Assembly (NCBI GenBank): GCA_045614025.1
Contig: JAZLCE010000015.1
Location: 1-64,000 of the forward strand
Length of the DNA stretch: 64,000 nt
Source of the DNA: RGIG4140 sp045614025
GTDB taxonomy: Bacteria > Pseudomonadota > Alphaproteobacteria > CAAHEQ01 > UBA3637
Direction: 5' to 3'
Part shown: in pieces, positions 26,689 through 34,606 of the stretch
Layout of the letters: each line of letters begins with the position of its first letter
Position numbering within the stretch: position 1 is the stretch's first letter
Program-made: the position numbers and the translations under genes
Notes under the pieces: model-generated
What the model was told of the DNA's origin: nothing
What the model saw: only the letters and a program-made list of their open reading frames with translations
Database searches by the model: none

Positions 26689-28593
26689 ATGATTACTTTT
26701 TTTAATAAACTCGGCAATTCTTGGGTCGCAAAAATTATTTTAGGTTTCTTAGCGCTCAGTATGATGGCCTTTTGGGGTCTTGGAGGCTTAACAAATTTAA
26801 ATATGTATAATAACGAAGCCATCAGCGTTGGAAAAGTTTCAGTTTCAACACAACAAGTTGCTCAACTTTTTGACCAAGAACGCAAAAATTTATCTGCACA
26901 AATTGGCGGAAAATATATCTCTCCAGCTCAAGCTTTGGAAATTGGTTTATTACAAAAAGTTATTCAAGAAGAAATTTATAAACAAGTTAAATATCAAATC
27001 AAAGAAGATTTAGGTTTATCTGCTTCAAATGAATCAGTTCAAAAATATGTTGAAAACAATCCTATTTTTAAAGATGCTCTTGGAAACTTTGATAAAAATA
27101 TTTTTTACGCATTTTTATCTCAAAGAAATCTTTCAGAAACAGCTCTGGCTTATCAATTAAAAGAAGAATTATCCTATAATCATTTAAAAGATACATTAAA
27201 TGATTTAGCTTATGCCCCTACTCCAATTAATACATTGGCATACTTATCTTCAAATGAAACAAGAAACGTCAGTGCATTATTTTTAAAACCAAGCGATTTG
27301 AATGTTACTCAACAACCAACTGAGCAAGAGTTAACTGATTATTATGAAGCATACAGTGAAAACTTCATGAAACCTGAATATAGAAAAATCAGATTGTTAT
27401 CATTAACACCCGCTTTAATGGAAAAATTTATTCCAATTAGCGATGAAGAAATTGCTAAAAACTTTGAATTTGAAAAATCAAAATATGATCAACCAGAAGA
27501 AAGAGAACTTTTACAAATTCTTTTTAAAACAAAAGAAGAAGCCGAAACTGCTTTAACTCAACTTACTCCAGAAAATTTTGAAGAAAAAGCCCTTTCCTTT
27601 GGTCAAACAAAAGAAGCCACCTATTTTGGAATGACTCAAAAAAATCAATTAGCAGAAGTTTTGCAAGAACCTGTTTTCTCTGTTTCTAAAAATCATATAA
27701 CACAACCAATCGAAACCTCTGTTGGCTGGCAAGTTTTTTATGTTAAAAATATTAAAGAAGCAGTAAAAGCGGATGAAAATACTATTAAAGCAGAAATTAA
27801 GAAATCTCTGATTAATAATAAAACATATGATAAATTAACTGAAGTTTCTCGTCAATTAGAAGATTTATTAGGCGAAGGCAAATCTTTACAAGAAGCTGCA
27901 GCCTCTTTATCACTTGAAACAAACGAATTACCCTTATTAGATATTGCAGGAACAGATACTGATGGAAAAATGAATGAGTTCATTTCATCTGAATTGATGC
28001 AAGAAATTTTCACATTAAAACAAGGTGAAATTTCATCATTAATTGAACATAATAATGGTTATTTAATTGGGGAAGTCACTGAAATTGATCCTGTTGGCAT
28101 TAAAGCTTTTGCTCAAGTGAAAAATGATGTGATTAATCTTTTTATTGCTGAAAAACAAAAAGAAAACTTCACAAAAGTTGTTGAATCTTTAACACAAAAA
28201 GCGAAAAATGGATCCAACCTTGAAAAATTAGCTAAATCAACAGAAGGCTCTTTTAAATATGAAAAAGCTCTTGCATTAACAAGAACAAGTGAAAATAATT
28301 TGTTTAAAGCACATTTAAAGCAAATTTTCTCTCAAGATAAAGGTCTTCAAAATGCAACCTTTATTTTAGCTCCAAACAATCAAGGTGCTGTGATTTTAGT
28401 TGTTGATCATATTGGAAAACCTAATATCACACAAAACAACATTGATTTAACAGCAACACAAACCATTGAAAAGCAAACAAATGCATCAATGTTAGATGAC
28501 GCTGTATTTAATGCCTATTTAAATAAATTAAATGTTAAGGTTAATCAAAAAGCTATTAACCAAATTATTTCTCTTTATAAAAACCAAGAATAG
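26689..28593 (+). CDS. ppiD: PpiD-like periplasmic chaperone/peptidyl-prolyl isomerase
   Basis: A 634-residue protein, the size of PpiD. A cytoplasmic N-terminus leads to one membrane anchor (about 12-35), then a SurA/PpiD N-terminal helical chaperone region (VSVSTQQVAQLFDQER onward). A parvulin-type domain lies at about 230-360, recognisable from REIQILFKT-like EERELLQILF and the end SVGWQVFYVKNI. A second degenerate domain follows. PpiD sits at the Sec translocon and assists folding of exported proteins. The isomerase site looks divergent, so it may act mainly as a chaperone. It has its own promoter and terminator. Confidence 0.88.
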   Translation: MITFFNKLGNSWVAKIILGFLALSMMAFWGLGGLTNLNMYNNEAISVGKVSVSTQQVAQLFDQERKNLSAQIGGKYISPAQALEIGLLQKVIQEEIYKQVKYQIKEDLGLSASNESVQKYVENNPIFKDALGNFDKNIFYAFLSQRNLSETALAYQLKEELSYNHLKDTLNDLAYAPTPINTLAYLSSNETRNVSALFLKPSDLNVTQQPTEQELTDYYEAYSENFMKPEYRKIRLLSLTPALMEKFIPISDEEIAKNFEFEKSKYDQPEERELLQILFKTKEEAETALTQLTPENFEEKALSFGQTKEATYFGMTQKNQLAEVLQEPVFSVSKNHITQPIETSVGWQVFYVKNIKEAVKADENTIKAEIKKSLINNKTYDKLTEVSRQLEDLLGEGKSLQEAAASLSLETNELPLLDIAGTDTDGKMNEFISSELMQEIFTLKQGEISSLIEHNNGYLIGEVTEIDPVGIKAFAQVKNDVINLFIAEKQKENFTKVVESLTQKAKNGSNLEKLAKSTEGSFKYEKALALTRTSENNLFKAHLKQIFSQDKGLQNATFILAPNNQGAVILVVDHIGKPNITQNNIDLTATQTIEKQTNASMLDDAVFNAYLNKLNVKVNQKAINQIISLYKNQE

Positions 28594-28612
28594 TTTTTTA
28601 TAAAGCTTTATT

Positions 28613-28648
28613 AAAACATCTGCATAAAATTATGCAGATGTTTTTTTT
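28613..28648 (+). terminator. Rho-independent terminator of ppiD
   Basis: AAAACATCTGCATA pairs with TATGCAGATGTTTT around AAAT, followed by more T. From here to 28864 I see no gene, only A/T-rich spacer before the convergent rpmE. Confidence 0.88.
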
Positions 28649-28864
28649 ATTCTAAATTGAAAAACATCAAACAAAAGAAATAACCTTCTTTTATTTGTTT
28701 CACTCTATTTATTCCCCTCGCCTAAAAACATAGCGAAATAAAAAATTCAAACTGAACTTATCCATATATCTTAACTAAACCAGCTTTGTAATTTAACATA
28801 AAAAAAAGACACTGTAAACAATGCCTCTTCTTTAAAATCCCTTACTAAAATAATAGTTAAAAGA

Positions 28865-29086
28865 TTATGATGCTTTGAAACCAGCAAATTTTTTGTTAAA
28901 TTTCGCTAATTGACCACCTGTATCAATCATACGGTAGACACCTGTCCAAGCCGGATGTGATAACGGATCAATATCTAAACGAACAACAGCACCTTCTTTG
29001 CCCAATGTTGAGCGTGTTTTAAATTCAGTGCCATCTGTCATAACAACTGTAATTTCGTGGTAATCCGGATGAATATCTTTTTTCAT
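28865..29086 (-). CDS. rpmE: 50S ribosomal protein L31
   Basis: A 73-residue protein beginning MKKDIHPDYHEITVVMTDG, the L31 signature, with SHPAWTG and FNKKF near the end. The CxxC zinc ligands of some L31 proteins are missing, so this is the zinc-independent form. I start it at 29086 where GGAG lies 6 bases upstream; the open frame extends 45 codons further, but that stretch covers the promoter and overlaps the DUF2155 gene. Its own promoter lies at 29117-29145. Confidence 0.96.
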   Translation of the reverse strand: MKKDIHPDYHEITVVMTDGTEFKTRSTLGKEGAVVRLDIDPLSHPAWTGVYRMIDTGGQLAKFNKKFAGFKAS

Positions 29087-29116
29087 TTTTAACTCCATAG
29101 ATTCATTGAGGTCTAT

Positions 29117-29145
29117 TTTATACACGATATAAAAAGAAAAATCAA
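29117..29145 (-). promoter_or_regulatory. Promoter of rpmE
   Basis: On the minus strand TTGATT, a 17-base spacer and TATAAA preceded by GTG. A GATTC (GANTC) site lies at 29100-29104 in the short leader. Confidence 0.75.
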
Positions 29146-29183
29146 TACTTTTTTTAAATTTAATTCTTTTTTTTATCAAAAAA

Positions 29184-29651
29184 TCAATCTTCAGGCTCTT
29201 CACTGAGTGCTGGATTATCATCTTCTGCCACTAAATTTAAATCATCTTCCTTCGAAATCTTTTCTGGAGAAACAATTTTAGAATTCAAATCATCATTGAT
29301 ACAATATAAAACCCAAATATCATATCTTGGATGTTCCATCGCTGATAAAGCTGGATTTGAAGAAAACATCCAACCATTAAAAACTGTTTGTTGGACACCA
29401 TCTGTATCTTTTTCAAAAATCCTAAAAAAAGCAGCATTTTCAGGAGTTTCTTCAGGTGGCTTTGTTAAACATCTTTCTGGAACAATCATTAATGAACCAA
29501 ACTCTAACGGTTCATGCACAACAGCTTTAACCGTTGAAACATGACCTGTCACTTTATCAACCCCACGAATCATCATGGTTTTGGTTGAAATATCATCAGC
29601 AAATGCTGGCAAGCAAAAAAATAATGCACTAAAAAGAAAAATTTTTTTCAT
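29184..29651 (-). CDS. DUF2155 exported protein
   Basis: A 155-residue protein with a clean signal peptide (cleavage after LPAFA, about residue 18). The body matches DUF2155 as known from alphaproteobacteria: VRAVDKVTG-like RGVDKVTGHVSTVKAVV, FGSLMIVPERCLTKPPEETPE, and FNGWMFSSNPALSAMEHPRYDIWVL-type end (W and paired cysteines conserved). An acidic tail follows. It is the third gene of the two-MCE run, 12 bases after the second one, suggesting a periplasmic role in lipid trafficking or outer-membrane maintenance. The exact function of DUF2155 is unknown. Confidence 0.85.
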   Translation of the reverse strand: MKKIFLFSALFFCLPAFADDISTKTMMIRGVDKVTGHVSTVKAVVHEPLEFGSLMIVPERCLTKPPEETPENAAFFRIFEKDTDGVQQTVFNGWMFSSNPALSAMEHPRYDIWVLYCINDDLNSKIVSPEKISKEDDLNLVAEDDNPALSEEPED

Positions 29652-29663
29652 TCAAGACACCTG

Positions 29664-30107
29664 TTAATTTGTTGAAAGAAAAATGAACTCTGAAACACTA
29701 TCTTCTAAAGACTTATAATCTTTTGTTTGAGAAATTCTTCCTTGATCACGCAATAAAACTTTGCTTTTCCCTGGTGTTAAAGAAACATATTTGCCACCCA
29801 TAACACCCACATCAGAAACCGCAGCTAATGTATCATCAGGTAAAGAAACAGAATGATCAATACTTAACACAACATCAGCCGTATAATCCTCTGGATTTAA
29901 AGTTGTTGACAGCACTGATCCCACTTTAATACCAGCAATACGAACATCTGATCCAACTTCTAACCCACCTATTTTCAAAAAGTTTGCATGAACTTTATAA
30001 CCTTCAACAGCCTTTGTATCAACTCTTGATCCTGCAAAAAAGAGAAAAACTCCTGCAAAAATTAACACACAAAAACCTAAAATCGTTTCAACTGGATTTT
30101 TTTTCAT
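29664..30107 (-). CDS. mlaD: MCE-domain protein, MlaD-like (second copy)
   Basis: A 147-residue protein with an N-terminal membrane anchor (about 8-26) and one MCE domain (YKVHANFLKIGGLEVGSDVRIAGIKVG). The C-terminal extension is short. MlaD forms hexameric rings that shuttle phospholipids across the periplasm with the MlaFEB ABC transporter. Its ATG overlaps the stop of the upstream MCE gene in an ATGA arrangement. The end KSLEDSVSEFIF is amphipathic, as in the pore helix of MlaD. mlaE and mlaF are not in this window. Confidence 0.88.
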   Translation of the reverse strand: MKKNPVETILGFCVLIFAGVFLFFAGSRVDTKAVEGYKVHANFLKIGGLEVGSDVRIAGIKVGSVLSTTLNPEDYTADVVLSIDHSVSLPDDTLAAVSDVGVMGGKYVSLTPGKSKVLLRDQGRISQTKDYKSLEDSVSEFIFLSTN

Positions 30108-30631
30108 TCTGCTTGCTCCTCTTTTTCTTCAATCTCAACATCAGCTATTGAACTTGTTGCTTCAACAACAACCTCTTCTTTCTTTTTCTTTTCACGCATA
30201 TAGGCATTCACTTTATCCATTAATTCGCTTAAAATTAAAGCATCTTGAGTATACTCAAGCTCACCACCAGAAACACAAAACTCTTCATCAGCACCAGGAA
30301 CAATTTCAATATGTTTCGCACCTAATAATCCGTCTGTTTCAATAATAACAGAAGAATCAACTGGAATTGACATTGATTTAAAAAATTCCATTTTAACCAA
30401 AACTTGATAATTGTTATTCAACGATTGATCAACAACTCGACCCACTTTAATTCCGCCCATACGAACATCTGCCCCAATCATAAGCCCATCAGACTGATTA
30501 AATGGTGCATACAACACAAAATCTGTTCCTTTTTTATCCAATACAGAGCGTGCATGAACAAATAATAAACTCACAACTAATAAGATAAATAGTATAAGTC
30601 CTGCAATAATTTCTTTATTTTCTGATTTCAT
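30104..30631 (-). CDS. MCE-domain protein, MlaD-like (first copy)
   Basis: A 175-residue protein: one N-terminal membrane anchor (about 8-26), one MCE domain with YAPFNQSDGLMIGADVRMGGIKVG, then a helix (ALILSELMDKVNAYMREK) and an acidic, Glu-rich tail. It resembles the downstream MCE protein but the two have clearly diverged. A tandem pair could form hetero-oligomeric rings, unlike the E. coli homohexamer; that is inference. It is first in a three-gene unit with DUF2155. Confidence 0.88.
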   Translation of the reverse strand: MKSENKEIIAGLILFILLVVSLLFVHARSVLDKKGTDFVLYAPFNQSDGLMIGADVRMGGIKVGRVVDQSLNNNYQVLVKMEFFKSMSIPVDSSVIIETDGLLGAKHIEIVPGADEEFCVSGGELEYTQDALILSELMDKVNAYMREKKKKEEVVVEATSSIADVEIEEKEEQAE

Positions 30632-30640
30632 TTTTTTACC

Positions 30641-30660
30641 TCTAAATATATATATTTAGA
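30641..30660. repeat. Perfect 20-bp palindrome over the MCE operon promoter
   Basis: TCTAAATATA followed by TATATTTAGA is its own reverse complement. It covers the predicted -10 box on the minus strand and ends about 9 bases before the first MCE gene. This position is typical of a repressor operator, but A/T-richness makes chance symmetry more likely than usual. Confidence 0.5.
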
Positions 30661-30683
30661 CACAAATTTATATTCTTTGTCAA
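30655..30683 (-). promoter_or_regulatory. Promoter of the MCE-MCE-DUF2155 operon
   Basis: On the minus strand TTGACA (perfect -35), a 17-base spacer with GTG at its end, and TCTAAA as -10. The -10 is embedded in the palindrome at 30641-30660. Confidence 0.6.
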
Positions 30684-30713
30684 GCGCTCTTTTTTTTCAT
30701 TTCAACAAACCCA

Positions 30714-30742
30714 TTGACGATTTTATTTAATTATCTTAAAAT
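30714..30742 (+). promoter_or_regulatory. Promoter of the BepA-like gene
   Basis: TTGACG, a 17-base spacer and TAAAAT, about 23 bases before the ATG at 30766. Confidence 0.8.
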
Positions 30743-30765
30743 ATTTGAAACAAAAGGCAATTACA

Positions 30766-32064
30766 ATGAAATTCAAAACTCTTATATTCTTTTTATTCTT
30801 CTTTTTTTCAATTAATGCGCCAGCGCAATCTCTTTCTCTTATTAGAGATACAGAAATAGAAAGCGTTTTAACCAGTTATGTTCAAAAAATATTTAAAGCT
30901 GCTGGACTTTCTTCGCAAAAAGCAAGTGTTGTAATTGTAAATGATCAAAGCCTAAATGCCTTTGTTGCTGGTGGACATACCATATTTGTTCATACAGGGC
31001 TTATCACTCAAGCAAAAAACATTGACGATTTAATTTTTGTTTTAGCTCATGAAACAGGACATATTAAAGGTGGGCATATTTTACGCAGTATTGAAGCTTA
31101 TAAAAAATCTCAAACAAGTGCTTTAATTTCAACTATTTTGGGTGGACTTGTTGCTGTTGCTGGTCGTCCAGATGCTGGCATTGCCGTTATGATGGGAGGA
31201 AATACATCTGCTGAAGCACTTTACAGTTCATTTAGACAAACAGATGAAAGTGCCGCTGATCGAATTGCCGTTGATATTATGAAAAAAACAAATTATTCCA
31301 TGTCAGGTTTTTTAAACACCATGAAATTAATTCGCATTGAAGATAGATTAACCCCAGAAAACGAATTCAGTTATTTGCGCACACATCCACTTTCTCAAGA
31401 AAGAATGGCGGCTCTTGAACGTTTTACACAAAATCCCCTTCCCTTAAATCAAGACATCCGGTTTGAACTTATTAAATCGAAACTAATTGGCTTTTTATAT
31501 CCACCACAACGCGTTTTTGATATTTACCGCTATCAAAATACCATACAAGCCCTTTATGCAAAGGCGATTGCTTATTATCGAAATAGAGAGCTAACAAAAA
31601 GTTTAGATACTTTGGATACACTTATAAAATCAAAACCTAATTTTCCTTATTTTTATGAACTAAAAGCTCAGTTTTTGCTTGAAACAGGAAAAATAAATGA
31701 GGCTATTCGTTATTATAAAGAATCTTTAAAATATATTCAACACGCCCCCCTCATTCGCCTTTCTTTGGCTCAAGCACTTCTTCAAAATGAAAATCAACAA
31801 AATGCTTTTCAAGCCCAAAAAGAACTTGAACAAATCTTACTAACAGAACAAGATATCCCATTTGTTTGGCAATTACTGGCAACGGCTTATGATAGAACAA
31901 ATCAAATTGCTTTGCGTGATTACGCTATGGCAGAGTTATATCGAACACAAGGTGATTATAAAAATGCCGAAAAATCAGCACAAAAAGCCTTAAAAGGGTT
32001 AAAAAAAGACTCTCCCAAATATCATAAGGCAAGGGATATTTTAGAGTTATCACCAAAAAAATAA
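30766..32064 (+). CDS. bepA: M48 metalloprotease with TPR repeats, BepA-like
   Basis: A 432-residue exported protein: signal peptide ending near NAPAQ, then a peptidase M48 domain with the zinc motif HETGH inside LAHETGHIKGGH and a downstream glutamate region (DESAADRIAVD). TPR-like helices fill about 270-430. BepA degrades or chaperones stalled LptD and BamA substrates in the periplasm. I use the ATG at 30766, preceded by AAAGG; a TTG 21 bases earlier lies almost on the predicted transcription start. It ends 3 bases before the convergent pgeF. Confidence 0.88.
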   Translation: MKFKTLIFFLFFFFSINAPAQSLSLIRDTEIESVLTSYVQKIFKAAGLSSQKASVVIVNDQSLNAFVAGGHTIFVHTGLITQAKNIDDLIFVLAHETGHIKGGHILRSIEAYKKSQTSALISTILGGLVAVAGRPDAGIAVMMGGNTSAEALYSSFRQTDESAADRIAVDIMKKTNYSMSGFLNTMKLIRIEDRLTPENEFSYLRTHPLSQERMAALERFTQNPLPLNQDIRFELIKSKLIGFLYPPQRVFDIYRYQNTIQALYAKAIAYYRNRELTKSLDTLDTLIKSKPNFPYFYELKAQFLLETGKINEAIRYYKESLKYIQHAPLIRLSLAQALLQNENQQNAFQAQKELEQILLTEQDIPFVWQLLATAYDRTNQIALRDYAMAELYRTQGDYKNAEKSAQKALKGLKKDSPKYHKARDILELSPKK

Positions 32065-32067
32065 TAA

Positions 32068-32694
32068 CTATTTTATTTTAATAACAGAAAATTGTCTCGC
32101 TGGATTTTTAGGATCACGTCTATAACTTAAATATCTATCGTCTTGATATGTATCAATTAAAACGGAATCAATCTGTTTAATTCCTGCTCTTTTCAAACGA
32201 TAAAGAACATATCCATGAAAATCAAAATAGTAACGCCCCTCTTCTTTAATTTCAAAAAAATGATGTTCTGTAACTGGAAAAAGAGATTTCATTTTTTCAT
32301 CTGCTTCAAAACTTTCTTTTTGAATGTGTGGCCCTATTCCAGCTTGAATGCAAGAAACATCTGCGCCTATTTCTATCATCTTTAAAAGAGTGTTTTCAAT
32401 AACTCCTTGAAAAGCCCCTTTCCAACCGGCATGAATGGCAGCAACTACTTTATTTTTTTTGTCGCAAAGCAAAACTGGGGCACAATCAGCCGTTTTTACC
32501 GCTAATGCTAAACCTGATGTTTTTGTTACTAATGCATCAACTTGAGGTGCTTGAGAAAGAGGCTCATCTATAACCAAAACATCCGCAGAATGAACTTGAT
32601 TCATTAAAATAATGTTTTCCAGTTTTTCACTTTCTTTTGCGTTATAAAATCCATGAAAAATAAATTCGCTTTCTAAACAAGAAACTGTTTCCAT
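32068..32694 (-). CDS. pgeF: PgeF/YfiH-family purine nucleoside phosphorylase-like (laccase domain)
   Basis: A 208-residue protein with the family's metal-site segments QVHSADV, KTADCAPVLL and AIHAGWKGA, plus AGIGPHI and a C-terminal YRRDPKNPARQFSVI. Members act on purine nucleosides; the E. coli relative also helps remove wrongly built peptidoglycan precursors. It is about 35 residues shorter than E. coli YfiH at the N-terminus, lacking part of the first helix region. It follows lgt by 19 bases; in many alphaproteobacteria a methyltransferase gene sits between the two, and here it is absent. Confidence 0.9.
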   Translation of the reverse strand: METVSCLESEFIFHGFYNAKESEKLENIILMNQVHSADVLVIDEPLSQAPQVDALVTKTSGLALAVKTADCAPVLLCDKKNKVVAAIHAGWKGAFQGVIENTLLKMIEIGADVSCIQAGIGPHIQKESFEADEKMKSLFPVTEHHFFEIKEEGRYYFDFHGYVLYRLKRAGIKQIDSVLIDTYQDDRYLSYRRDPKNPARQFSVIKIK

Positions 32695-32713
32695 CTGATT
32701 TTCACCTTACCAA

Positions 32714-33535
32714 TTATATATCAATTTTTTTCAATTTATTTTTAAAAGAACTCTTTTTAATCAAATAAACACCGAATAAAACCATTGGGATACTCAAAAT
32801 TTGCCCCATGGATAAATCTTGCCAAATAAACCCTAAATGACCATCTGGTTCACGCGTATATTCAAGCAAAAAGCGAAATATCCCATATAATAAGAAAAAT
32901 AATCCCGTTAAAAAACCTTGTCGTTCTTGCAATCTTTTTGAAAACCAAAAAATGGCATTTAAAATCAAGAATAAAACAATTCCTTCTAATGCCGCTTCAT
33001 ACAATTGACTTGGATGACGTGGTTCTGGGCCCCCATCTGGAAAAATAATTGCCCAAGGAACAGAATGAGTCACTCTTCCAAATAATTCTCCATTTGAAAA
33101 ATTGGCCAATCGTCCTAAAAACAAACCAAAAGGAGCTACACAAACTAAAATATCAGACATTTCTAAAAGTGGAATTTTTCTTTTTTTTGCAAAGATGCAA
33201 GAAGCAATAATAACCCCTAATAACCCCCCATGAAAAGACATTCCCCCTTGCCATAACGCAAAAATTTTAAGAGGAAATTCAAAATAATATGAGGCGTTAT
33301 AAAACAAAACATATCCTAAACGTCCCCCTAAAATAATACCAACAGTTGCCCATACCAAAAAATCATCTATTTTTAAAACAGTAAACACACTTTTCTTTTT
33401 AATTGACATTTTTCTGGCCATAAACCAGGCACCAATAATCCCAACGATATAGGCTAAAGAATACCATCTTAAAGAAAAAAATCCTATCTGAAAAATTACA
33501 GGATCGATCTCAGGAAAAGGAACACCAGAATACAT
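32714..33535 (-). CDS. lgt: Prolipoprotein diacylglyceryl transferase
   Basis: A 273-residue inner-membrane enzyme with about seven hydrophobic segments. Signatures are GRLGYVLFYN, GGMSFHGGLLGV and the Lgt box FGLFLGRLANFSNGELFGR. It attaches diacylglycerol to the lipobox cysteine of prolipoproteins, several of which are encoded in this window (39464, 41998, 47922, 55722). Length is normal. A convergent or readthrough boundary upstream is provided by the hairpin at 33588-33610. Confidence 0.96.
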   Translation of the reverse strand: MYSGVPFPEIDPVIFQIGFFSLRWYSLAYIVGIIGAWFMARKMSIKKKSVFTVLKIDDFLVWATVGIILGGRLGYVLFYNASYYFEFPLKIFALWQGGMSFHGGLLGVIIASCIFAKKRKIPLLEMSDILVCVAPFGLFLGRLANFSNGELFGRVTHSVPWAIIFPDGGPEPRHPSQLYEAALEGIVLFLILNAIFWFSKRLQERQGFLTGLFFLLYGIFRFLLEYTREPDGHLGFIWQDLSMGQILSIPMVLFGVYLIKKSSFKNKLKKIDI

Positions 33536-33587
33536 ATATAACCCCTCTTTTATCTATCATTTTTAGTTTTTCCATGATGCCCTTTTC

Positions 33588-33610
33588 CTAAAAAAAGGTC
33601 AAGCCTTTTT
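33588..33610 (-). terminator. Rho-independent terminator overlapping the stop codon of the preceding gene
   Basis: On the minus strand AAAAAGG, loop CTTGA, CCTTTTT and further T. The stem begins inside the TAA stop of the gene at 33609-34592, an unusually tight arrangement. The stem is weak (two G-C pairs). Confidence 0.5.
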
Positions 33611-34592
33611 ATTTAGAGCGTTCTCTTTTAACTTTTTCAATCAACCAACGCCACAAAGATGTTTTTGATTTATAAGTATTAATCTTCATTTTTTCTTTCT
33701 TCTTACTTAATTGAGGAACATTTGTTGTTGCCCCCTGAATAGTATATTTCCAACCAACAAGAGCGCGTCCTTGAGGCGTTTCAAGCTCTTTAAAAGCACG
33801 AGGATTAGCAATATCTTGCTTAATAAAATATTTATAATTTGAACGAACTGGCAATAATTTATTATTAATTTTTGTTACCTGTGTTAAAATCGGCCAAGAT
33901 GTTTTAGAAGTACAAACAACTGAAACAGTTGCAGGATTTACAACAGTTACAACATTAGGATTTGTTGCATCTTCAATTTCAGAAGGTTTTCTTTCTAATG
34001 TTCTTTTTAAAATTTTATTATAATGAGCTCTAAACATCTCATCTTCTTTTAAAAACCAATTAACAACTTTTACAAACATATCCCCATTTTCGCTTAATCT
34101 AAAAACAGGTGATAAAAACTTGCTATCACTTTCTTTATCTTTATATAAAAATGAAAAACGTTTTTCTTCACCATCAATATACTTAATTTTTAAGATTGAA
34201 CCTAATTCAACATCATTTTCAATATATTTTGGTGGACAAGAACTTTCTTTTACCGCTTTTTCAAAAACCTCTTCATAAGCATCCATCAAATAAAAAGGAA
34301 CATCTGAACCTTTTTCAAATTGATAGTCTGGATATTGAATATCCTTCAAAGATGCTTTAAAAACCAAACGCAACCATTTTTGATTTTCATATGTTACTTT
34401 TTCAGCCGCATCAACAAGAGAACCTCTAAATGATGGGAATAATGGCAAGGACCGAAGTTCTTCATCATGAATAGGTTTATTATTTAATAAATTAACCGCA
34501 TTTTCTTTTATTTTCTTTACCGTTTCTTTTGAATCTTCTGCAATTAAATAAAGAGTTACTTTTTTATTTTCATTTTCTTTATTAGGGGTCAT
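33609..34592 (-). CDS. Protein of unknown function downstream of dnaE
   Basis: A 327-residue protein that I do not recognise. No signal peptide or membrane segment. Charged and lysine-rich, with two predicted folded parts: YENQKWLRLVFKASLKDIQYPDYQF in the first and RSNYKYFIKQDIANPRAFKEL in the second. The tail is strongly basic (KKEKMKINTYKSKTSLWRWLIEKVKRERSK in part, residues about 298-327), which would suit nucleic-acid or membrane-surface contact. It starts 14 bases after dnaE ends and so is probably co-transcribed with the replicative polymerase gene. No catalytic motif is visible. Confidence 0.7.
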   Translation of the reverse strand: MTPNKENENKKVTLYLIAEDSKETVKKIKENAVNLLNNKPIHDEELRSLPLFPSFRGSLVDAAEKVTYENQKWLRLVFKASLKDIQYPDYQFEKGSDVPFYLMDAYEEVFEKAVKESSCPPKYIENDVELGSILKIKYIDGEEKRFSFLYKDKESDSKFLSPVFRLSENGDMFVKVVNWFLKEDEMFRAHYNKILKRTLERKPSEIEDATNPNVVTVVNPATVSVVCTSKTSWPILTQVTKINNKLLPVRSNYKYFIKQDIANPRAFKELETPQGRALVGWKYTIQGATTNVPQLSKKKEKMKINTYKSKTSLWRWLIEKVKRERSK

Positions 34593-34606
34593 AACGCTTA
34601 ATCCTT

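Noticed and set aside
29087..29221. 45-residue extension of L31
   Set aside because: It covers the rpmE promoter and overlaps the upstream gene; the family starts at MKKDIHP.
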